Below, piece by piece: positions 60,541-64,000 of a stretch of DNA of 64,000 nucleotides. A model generated the notes under the pieces. It saw only the letters and a list, made by a program, of their open reading frames with translations. It did not search any database and had not been told where the DNA came from. The stretch is from NCBI RefSeq assembly GCF_014898815.1, contig NW_026515543.1, positions 1,736,001-1,800,000 on the forward strand, read 5' to 3'. The first letter of the stretch is position 1. Each line of letters opens with the position of its first letter. A program made the position numbers and the translations under genes. Source of the DNA: Panonychus citri. Its lineage: Eukaryota > Arthropoda > Arachnida > Trombidiformes > Tetranychidae.

Positions 60541-63500
60541 TCACTCAGCCTGATGGAAAGTCTTATTTATATATAAACAAACAACAATTATCTTGATTAT
60601 CTCAGGGTGATAAGCATCATCATCGTCATCATAATCACCATTTCAACCCCTTCATCTTTGGCGGAACAAGAAACAAAACACAATTGAGAATGATAAAAAA
60701 GAATCATCTTCATCATCACCTTCATTTGCATCAGAATTTGAATTTTTTTCTATTTATCATCATCATCATCATCTCTCTCTCTCCTACAAAAACGATTACT
60801 CAACTTTCGTTTCTGGTTCATGGTCAGAATGAAGGATTTCTCACCTACATGTTAACCCACCTCCCACCAAAGTTAAAGCATCATCTTCATTAACTATTAT
60901 CATCTTCTAACACGTTTTAATTAATTAACCTGTTGAGGTGAATATAGCAATAGATGGAAACTGTCAAAGTTTCGTTGAATTTTTCGTGAATATATTTTGT
61001 CTTTTAACGAAACAACTTGACAAGTTATCAAGTTTTTTTTATATATACTAAAGGCGACAAGTAACAATCAACTTTAACTATCAATCAACGAATCTCATCA
61101 TCATAATCATCATTTAATTGGAAACGATCTCATGCTCATTTAAAATACAATTAATCACAATCAAAAAACTGGGAAAATAAGTTTAAACTTTCACATTGAT
61201 ACCGATTGATGATCTGATTTAAATTCACTTGATTCCGTCCGAGTGATATACTTATCATCTTTACTATTAACTGATTCTTGTTTATCAATTTACTGCCATT
61301 TGTATTAACAACAACATTACCATCATCATAATTATCAACTTTAAAGTCTTCACAATTAACAATCAACTTAATCAATAGGAATCAAAAAAAAGAGATAGAA
61401 ATCAAATGATCATGATTAATGATAAAAACCCTTTTCTGTTTTATGTCCTTCAAAACTAATTCAAAATTAGCTTAATTGTTATTAGTAAATCGCCAGTATT
61501 TGTAGTATTTAAATTGTTTTGTTATCAAGTGTTAATATTTAATTGTTAGCTTACAATTAATCATGTTGATGATGATTATGATAATGGTGATGAAGAAAAA
61601 AAATTCTTAATTGTTGAAGAGTTAATTTGATTCTCATCTCTTTTTTTTGATATTATTATTATTAACTTTGTAACACCATCATCATTTTTAATTGTAATCA
61701 AATTTTTTCACTTTGATCGTATATATACAATTAATTGTGAACCTTAATTGTGTTCATTTATTAATAGTAATGATAATTAAGGATGATAATTATGATGATG
61801 GTAAAAATAATCATGTTAAATGTATTCCAATGTAATAACATGTGAAAATAATGGTTAATTGTTATGGATGATGGTGGTAATTAACAGTAACAATTAACTC
61901 CTTTACTTTGATTTGATTTGAGATAATCTCTTAATAATCAATATGTTAATTGTCACCATCATCACTTTCATTTCAGATTTAATCAAATGTTATTAATTAT
62001 CCAATTAGATCCAACAATTTGTTAATCACTCATAAAACTTGTTAATTGTCAATCATGATTTTTTTTGACTTGACTTTGTATAATTATTATAATTGTATAA
62101 AATTGTAATGATCATTGATTAAAATACATTTCAACAATTCATTTGATTGAGTTAACAATTAAATTGCTGATGAATCAGGAAAATTAATTTAACTAATTAG
62201 CTTAAACAATTAGCATTTGATGTTAATAAATAATTGTTACAATGAACGAGGACAATTAATTGTTCATAGAAATGATTGTTAATTGATTTGCTTTTGGGGT
62301 TTTCAATTACAATCTTTTAATAATAATTATAGTTAATTGTTACAATTAAAAAGATACTGAAACAATTATTTCACCCCAATTAGTTACAATTAAATCGTAA
62401 CAATTAATATACAACAATCAATATGAATATGAATATAAAAGTGAAACCATTTCAATAAACTAATTTGATTCTTTCATTAATTCCTAATCATAATCTAATT
62501 AATTTTGATTATTGAGATTAAATTTTGATTCTTTACAATTAATTTGATTATTTTCCTAATCAATTGGACTTAATTATCATGATTAAATGAGAAATAATCA
62601 ACTCCAACAATTACATTGGATTAATAGGGTTTCTTTAAATAGATTTTGTTTTGTTTTTCTTAATTCTGATTGTTAACTATTAACTATTAATATTTGATTA
62701 ACTAATCATTGACTATAAGATTTAATCACAGCTCCATATAGTTAACAGCTTGAAATGATTGTTATTAATTCAGTTGATTTAATCATTTAACCGGAATCTC
62801 CTGTTGAGTGATTGCTTTGATTGGATAATAATAATTGTATTAATATTAAAACAATTAATTGTTACAATTAAGACTTTATTTTTATTCACCAAATTAACAA
62901 TCAATTCCCATTCAATTGGACGTCATCAACTTTTGATTATCATTACTTAGTAATAATTAAGTTAATTACTTTTATAAATCAAGAAAAAATAATGAAACAA
63001 TTTAGAGCAATTAAAAATATGATTAACACTATTGTTTATAAAATAATTATCATTGTTTTAATCATTAATTAACTGAACCAAGAGTGATTTAGATTATCAT
63101 TAATTGTTGATTATCCTTTAAAATTTCAACAGTTTCATAGTTAAATTGATTGTAAGTGAGAGGGAAACAATTAGACCAAAAATTGATAACTCAACTTAAT
63201 TGTTTCACTAATTTGTTAATCACTAATTTTAAATTTTTGTGTGGTTGTTAAATTTGGTTTATCATTAATTTAACTGTAATTATCAAGGTTAATTGTAATT
63301 GTTAACCACTATTAGTATATTGACCAGGTAATTATTGGAGTTAAGGTTAAATTGTGTTCAACAATTATGATCATCATGTTGATCACAATTAGAAACCGGA
63401 ATTCAAACTGTGATCAAGAGAGGGAATTAAAATTAAATCTACTTTTTTGTTATCTCACAACATGAGTGAGTCTTAATTTTGGCAATGTCTTTGTTTTAAT

Positions 63501-63822
63501 CAGCATGATTAGTTGATTGTTAACCAACGTCATTACAAGATTATCACTGTGATTAGGTTAATGACTTATTCTTATTTAATTTAGTATATTAATAATTAGG
63601 CAGTTTTTTAAGTTTTCAATTAAACTTGAATCATTTAGTTTGTTAGCTTATGAGTTTTGGGTGGGAAAAAAAATTTAATTAGTCATTTTCATGAATATCA
63701 AATAAGAAAAATTAATTAATTTATCAATCAATCAAAACTTATTATCATTATTTGATTGGGTTGTATTTTTTTTTCTTATAAATAAATTAATTATTTGAAT
63801 TTGTTCAAGTTTAATTTTGGTT
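60541..63822. other. Long convergent intergenic region
   Basis: AT-rich DNA between the RhoGEF stop (+) and the RGG protein stop (-). It contains CATCATCAT and CT runs near 60750-60785 and very dense AATTGT/ACAATT words, but no frame with coding character. Both 3' UTRs are expected here. Confidence 0.5.
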
Positions 63823-64000
63823 TTACAAAAAATCTGATAGCCTGAGGGAGCCTGAAGGTGTCGGAGCGTAATCATTATCAGAATCACGTCCCCCTCTACC
63901 TCGGCCTCGGCCTCGTCCACCACGACCACCTCCACGGCCACGACCTCCTCGGCCTCCTCCACGTCCCCCACCACGGCTTCCACCTCTTCCTCCCGAGCTA
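63823..64000 (-). CDS. C-terminus of an RGG-box protein (partial)
   Basis: The minus strand from the window edge encodes about 37 residues of Arg/Gly repeats (GGRGG, GRGRGG) followed by RDSDNDYAPTPSGSLRLSDF, Leu and TAA. The gene continues beyond the right edge. RGG boxes bind RNA and are methylated on arginine; many nuclear and nucleolar RNA-binding proteins end this way, and the unique tail does not let me name the family. Local G+C is high only because of Gly/Arg codons. Confidence 0.6.
   Translation of the reverse strand, partial: SSGGRGGSRGGGRGGGRGGRGRGGGRGGRGRGRGRGGRDSDNDYAPTPSGSLRLSDFL

Overview
The window looks like nuclear DNA of an invertebrate animal, most likely an arthropod. The genes are split by short GT-AG introns, encode metazoan-specific families, and sit in AT-rich noncoding DNA saturated with AATTGT/ACAATT words. 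A mite-like (chelicerate) genome is my best guess, from compactness and composition only; nothing in the sequence fixes the species.

Layout, left to right: the 3' part of a RASL11-type Ras-like GTPase (+, 1-1020). Convergent to it is a complete 14-exon M13 (neprilysin-type) metallopeptidase (-, 1717-9550), whose introns include a tRNA-like/pol III-type segment. Next come a long noncoding stretch, then a GAK/auxilin-type kinase with a C-terminal J domain (+, 13635-18328) and WAC, a WW-domain transcription adaptor (-, 20756-23837). A non-LTR retrotransposon with two open ORFs (-, about 24.4-28.6 kb) is flanked by two orphan exon-like segments. A small unidentified secreted cysteine protein (-, 30203-31291) lies divergent to an RNF17/Qin-type RING plus five-Tudor protein (+, 33087-38500). 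Then come a UBASH3/EPPase-type histidine phosphatase (+, 39365-41009), MOB3 (-, 42554-43366), a poorly resolved single-pass membrane protein (-, 44354-45461), a nearly identical but frameshifted copy of the phosphatase's last exon (46165-47439), a TA-flanked MITE, GNPTG (+, 50153-51075), a lone G+C-rich cysteine ORF (-, 51776-52081), an ephexin-type RhoGEF (+, 56181-60540) and, at the right edge, the RGG-box end of another protein (-).

The genes do not form a pathway. GAK/auxilin (clathrin uncoating) and GNPTG (mannose-6-phosphate tagging) both serve lysosomal trafficking. RNF17/Qin belongs to the germline piRNA system that silences elements such as the intact LINE about 5 kb away; the adjacency is probably coincidental.

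Most notable: the GAK-like protein has no room for the PTEN/C2 module normally found between kinase and J domain; the Ras-like protein lacks the G3 glycine; there is a recent truncated duplication, two intronic foldback/MITE structures in the phosphatase gene, and a compositionally foreign orphan ORF. WAC, RNF17 and the 45-kb gene each need a one- or two-base correction (or an undetected intron) to stay in frame. In WAC and RNF17 this falls at a simple repeat or homopolymer, so consensus errors are a serious possibility.
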